Assembly (NCBI GenBank): GCA_937139365.1
Contig: CAKZPT010000025.1
Coordinates: 1 to 37,763 of the forward strand
Reading direction: 5' to 3'
DNA length: 37,763 nt
Origin: an uncultured bacterium
GTDB taxonomy: Bacteria > Verrucomicrobiota > Kiritimatiellia > PWTM01
Shown: positions 34,786 through 37,763 of the stretch, piece by piece
How positions within the stretch are numbered: position 1 is the stretch's first letter
Layout: every line of letters begins with the position of its first letter
Notes under the pieces: generated by a model
The model's database searches: none
Seen by the model: only the letters and a program-made list of their open reading frames with translations
What the model was told of the DNA's origin: nothing
Program-made: the position numbers and the translations under genes

Positions 34786-36096
34786 TCATCCGGCGGGTTC
34801 GCCGTCGAGGTCCTCGATCCGGAAACACACGGGCGGGGCGCCCACGCCTTCCATTCTCGCCAGTTCCCGCACGGCCCGACGGACGGCGCCATAGGCGGCC
34901 CGGTGCGTGAGGAACAATACCGGCACGTGCGGCTCGCGCGGCCCCTCGCGTTGGACGACCGAGGCCAGGCTGATGTCGTGCCGGCCGATCACCTCCGCCG
35001 CGCGCGCGAGCATGCCCGGCCGGTCGAGCAACATCAGCCGCAGGTACCAGCGGGCCCGGTCGTACGCGTCGGCGCGGATCTTCGGGGGGTCCGGCAGGTA
35101 CGGCGGAGGCAGCGACCGTCCGGCCGCGCGGCGCTGGGCCGCCTCGACAATGTCCCCGACGATCGCGCTGGCCGTCGGGTAGCGGCCGGCCCCGCGTCCG
35201 CAGTACAACGTGTCGCCCGCCGCGTCGCACTTGACCAACACCGCGTTGAACACCTCCCGCACCTGCCCCAGGAGATGGCCCTGGGGCACCAGGCACGGCC
35301 CCACGTGTACGCTCACCCCACCCGGATCGTTGCGGATCACCGCCAGCAGCTTGATGCGGTACCCCAGCTCGCGGGCGTAGTCGAGATCGAGGTTCGAAAC
35401 GTCGCGGATGCCCTCGACCCCCACGGCGGACAACGGCACCGCGCGACCGCAGGCCAGCGAGGCCAGGATCGCCGCCTTGTGGGCCGTGTCGTGTCCGTCC
35501 ACGTCAAGGGTGGGGTCCGCCTCCGCATAGCCGGAGGTCTGGGCCTCGCGCAACACGGTCTCGAACGGCGCGCGTTCCTCCTCCATCCGCGTCAGGATGT
35601 AGTTGCAGGTGCCGTTCAGAATCCCGAAGATGCGCGGCACGCGGTTGGCGACCAGCCCCTGTCGCAGCGCGCGGATGATCGGGATCCCGCCGGCGACGGC
35701 CGCCTCGAAATAGACCCCGCCGTCGCGCGCCGCCGCGAAGAGCTCCGGTCCTCGCTCGGCCAACAGCGCCTTGTTGGCCGTGACGACCGACTTGCCGCGG
35801 CCGAGCGCCGCCAACGTCAGCTCATACGCCGGGCCGGTGCCGCCGATCGTTTCCACGACGATCTCCACGTCGTCGCGGGCGACCGCCGCGGCGGCATCGG
35901 TGGTCAGCAGGCCGCGGTCGATCCGGATGCCGCGCGGTCGGGCCAGGTCGAGGTCCGCCACCGCGCGCAGCACGGGGCGGACGCCGGCCCGCTCCGCCAG
36001 TAGGTCACCCTGCCGGAGCAACAGGTCCGCCACCCCAGCGCCAACGGTGCCGAATCCCAGGATCCCGACACCCACCACATGGACATCCGCGGCCAT
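34786..36096 (-). CDS. hom: Homoserine dehydrogenase
   Basis: 436 aa. N-terminal NAD(P)-binding fold GILGFGTVGAGVADLLL. The catalytic domain has VVTANKALLAERG, FEAAVAGGIPIIRALRQGL, GILNGTCNYILTRME, SGYAEADPTLDVDGHDTAHK with the conserved Glu, Asp and Lys, and KCDAAGDTLYCGRGAGRYPT. A C-terminal ACT domain (LMLLDRPGMLARAAEVIGRH) suggests threonine feedback control. It reduces aspartate semialdehyde to homoserine. I start at ATG 36096, which stands directly before the Rossmann strand and has AGG upstream; the open frame continues to 36159 without family support. First gene of hom-lysC-cimA; thrB and thrC are not here. Confidence 0.94.
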   Translation of the reverse strand: MAADVHVVGVGILGFGTVGAGVADLLLRQGDLLAERAGVRPVLRAVADLDLARPRGIRIDRGLLTTDAAAAVARDDVEIVVETIGGTGPAYELTLAALGRGKSVVTANKALLAERGPELFAAARDGGVYFEAAVAGGIPIIRALRQGLVANRVPRIFGILNGTCNYILTRMEEERAPFETVLREAQTSGYAEADPTLDVDGHDTAHKAAILASLACGRAVPLSAVGVEGIRDVSNLDLDYARELGYRIKLLAVIRNDPGGVSVHVGPCLVPQGHLLGQVREVFNAVLVKCDAAGDTLYCGRGAGRYPTASAIVGDIVEAAQRRAAGRSLPPPYLPDPPKIRADAYDRARWYLRLMLLDRPGMLARAAEVIGRHDISLASVVQREGPREPHVPVLFLTHRAAYGAVRRAVRELARMEGVGAPPVCFRIEDLDGEPAG

Positions 36097-36276
36097 GCCT
36101 GCCTGCAAACGCTTCCCTGAACCCAAGCTGACCCTTCGTAGCCGGCCCCCGGCTGCCACGCCCTGAAGGCCGGCCTCCGTCTTTCAGCACGCCGAAAATG
36201 GGCGCAAACAGTAGCGAATTGGAGGCTTTCGCGCAAGACGGGTGGGTGATCCGCCCGCCCGCCGCACGACGGCGGT

Positions 36277-37603
36277 TCAGGCGTCCGTGGCCGGCGCCCA
36301 CCGGGCGGCGCCGAGCGCCGCCTCCTCCGTGGCCGCCCGGATGCACAGCGGCCGGCCGAATTCCTCGACGGCCGTGCGTCGCAACAGGGCCGAACGTCGA
36401 AGTGCGTTTCCGCTGCCGACCAGCCGACTCCGCCCCTTCATTGCCGAGGCGGGCAGCATCGAGGCCAGGTTGCGCATTAGCCCCCGCGCGAAGCCGCGGG
36501 CCAGAGGTCCAAGACCGGTCAGCTCCGGCGTCCAGCCGCAGACCGTCACGCGGCGCCCGGGCTGGCGTCGCTCTCCCAGATCGCGGGATCGACTTCGAGT
36601 TCATCGCGACTGCGCAGGCCCAAGCGGTCGAGCCGGCGGTACGCCTCCCGGATCGAAGGCGGCCGCCCTCCCATGTTCGAGCACCACCGCCGCGTCGCGC
36701 GGACCAGCCATGCCCATGCCGCGCCGCCGTTGGGGCTGGCGGCCACCAGCAGGCGGCGGCCGCCGGGATGGGGGCGTAACTCGCAGCGGCAGCCCGGCGG
36801 CATCCGAAAACCGCGCGGCACCACCACGGAGGCCTGGGCGCCGGTGCCGACGGTGAGTGCGATGTCCCGCACCGGCTCGCGCACCGTGGCCAGGACGGCG
36901 GCCTGGTTGTCGCCGAGTGCGGCCGACACCGGTGCGTGGGCGGACACCCCCCATGCGTCCGCGACGTCGTCGGTCAGCCGCCCGATCGGCCAGCCCTCGG
37001 CCGCGATCGGCGGCATCCAGTCCGGCGGAATCCCAGCCGCCCGCACGGCCTGGAGGTCCCAGACGCCGGTCCCCAAGTCATACAGGCCCCACGCCGCGGC
37101 CATGGAGGCGTCCATGAGGGGCCGGCGCGCCCGACGCAGCGTGCCGCGATCCAGTCGGGACCGCCTGCGGCCGCCACGACGCTGCGGCGCCGGGTGCCCC
37201 CGAAAGCCGCCAGCCAGGCAAGCGTGGCCCCACCGTAGCCATCGCAAAGGTCCCGTCCCGTCCGCCGTCGCAACCGCTCGAGAAAATTCGCCGTCTCGCT
37301 GCAACGCCGGTCCTGCCATGTGATCAACGGCGTCCGCGGCCGGCCTCGCCCGTCCAGCAGCAGAACGCCGTGCATCTGGCCGGCGATACCCACTGCGCGC
37401 ACGCGGCGGCGCAACCCCGCCGGCAGCGAACGGACAGCGCGGCCAGCGGCCTCCCAGAGCGCTTTGGGGTCCTGTTCGGCCCGGCCCGCCGGAGCGGGGC
37501 GGCCGGCGCGGTGGACGATCGAACGCACGGCCCAGGCCCGCCCACGTCCGTCCACAAGCACGGCCGCAATCTTCGTCGTCCCGATGTCGAGCCCCAACCG
37601 CAC
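36277..37603 (-). pseudogene. Sedoheptulokinase-like FGGY carbohydrate kinase with two frameshifts
   Basis: Three frames give one kinase of ~440 aa. Part 1 (GTG at 37603) has RLGLDIGTTKIAAVLVDG, GRAEQDPKALWEAAGRAV, AVGIAGQMHGVLLLDG and PLITWQDRR. Near 37117-37127 coding moves to RPLMDASMAAAWGLYDLGTG and carries on through VSAALGDNQAAVLATV and TVGTGAQASVVVP. Near 36546-36556 it moves again to VTVCGWTPELTGLGPLARGF, RLVGSGNALRRSALLRRTAV and FGRPLCIRAATEEAALGAA. The GSGNALRR...FG.PL...EEAALGAA ending is that of the SHPK group (phosphorylates sedoheptulose or a similar ketose). Loss of a single base explains each join. It starts 10 bp behind the isomerase-like gene, with GAGG eight bases upstream. 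Confidence 0.82.
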
Positions 37604-37613
37604 CGGCGCCGCC

Positions 37614-37763
37614 TCAAAATTCCATCAGGCGCAACCCGAACACCGCCGCCAGCACGCGCATCTCCGGAATGCGGTCGCCGTACACCAGCACGACGTGTTC
37701 GCGGGAAATGTCGGCGACGAACCCTTCGAGATCGCGGAACCCGAGCAGGGCCGTCCGTTCACA
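37614..37763 (-). CDS. C-terminal end of a fucose-isomerase-like sugar isomerase (5' part outside window)
   Basis: The last 49 codons of a gene entering from the right edge: LLGFRDLEGFVADISREHVV, LVYGDRIPEMRVLAAVFGLR, then a stop. The pattern [H]xVVxVYGD...EL..LA..LG is seen at the C-terminus of L-fucose/arabinose isomerase family proteins (COG2407). The fragment is short, so this is tentative. A sugar isomerase directly before a ketose kinase makes metabolic sense: aldose to ketose, then phosphorylation. Confidence 0.45.
   Translation of the reverse strand, partial: CERTALLGFRDLEGFVADISREHVVLVYGDRIPEMRVLAAVFGLRLMEF

Noticed and set aside
33571-36003. 810-codon plus-strand frame opposite lysC and hom
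   Set aside because: Very long, but His/Arg/Asp-rich and motif-free; both opposite genes have full catalytic signatures.

Overview
This is a 37.8 kb, very GC-rich bacterial chromosome segment with no tRNA, no complete rRNA gene, no insertion sequence and no CRISPR array that I can see. The gene content points to the Planctomycetes-Verrucomicrobia-Chlamydiae (PVC) assemblage, most likely a Verrucomicrobiota, Kiritimatiellota, Lentisphaerota or Planctomycetota lineage. The pointers are a DUF1549/DUF1553 + DUF1501 + pre-peptidase C-terminal (PPC) domain operon, a DUF1080 secreted hydrolase, Tat-exported sugar-isomerase-like TIM barrels and a tandem-domain nucleoside-diphosphate kinase. The phylum call is inference from gene content.

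Layout. 1-5.5 kb: housekeeping genes (partial RsmB-type rRNA methyltransferase, two-domain NDK, class I aminotransferase, DUF1080 protein, short RtcB RNA ligase). 5.5-10.8 kb: minus-strand secreted operon DUF1549/DUF1553 -> DUF1501 (Tat) -> PPC-domain protein. 10.9-14.3 kb: hybrid PAS histidine kinase and a convergent B12-type radical SAM protein (DUF4080). 14.4-17.5 kb: an exported TIM-barrel protein translationally coupled to an alpha/beta-hydrolase gene broken by three frameshifts. 17.8-21.8 kb: dnaK-groES-groEL with a strong terminator.

22.0-30.2 kb, the most interesting region, is one compact minus-strand locus for a type IV pilus-like machine. In transcription order it holds three tandem GspG/PilA-like pseudopilins (the third broken), PilM, PilN, PilO and PilP homologues, PilV- and PilW-like minor pseudopilins, two tandem PilX-like proteins and a small Ig-like putative lipoprotein. 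The two PilX-like proteins carry a regular repeat with a Gln at every rung (spacing exactly 18 or 20 residues, identical in both paralogues), which predicts a beta-solenoid head with a Gln/Ser ladder. A sigma-54-like promoter lies just upstream of the first pseudopilin. The ATPase, platform protein, secretin and prepilin peptidase are not in the window.

30.5-37.8 kb: a Tat-exported TIM-barrel protein (plus strand), then minus-strand genes: a heavily decayed reading frame, the operon hom -> lysC -> cimA (homoserine plus 2-oxobutyrate via citramalate, i.e. threonine/isoleucine supply), and a sugar catabolic pair (end of a fucose-isomerase-like gene followed by a sedoheptulokinase-like FGGY kinase with two frameshifts).

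Four coding units are interrupted by indels while their neighbours are intact. Whether this is real gene decay or assembly error cannot be decided from one sequence.
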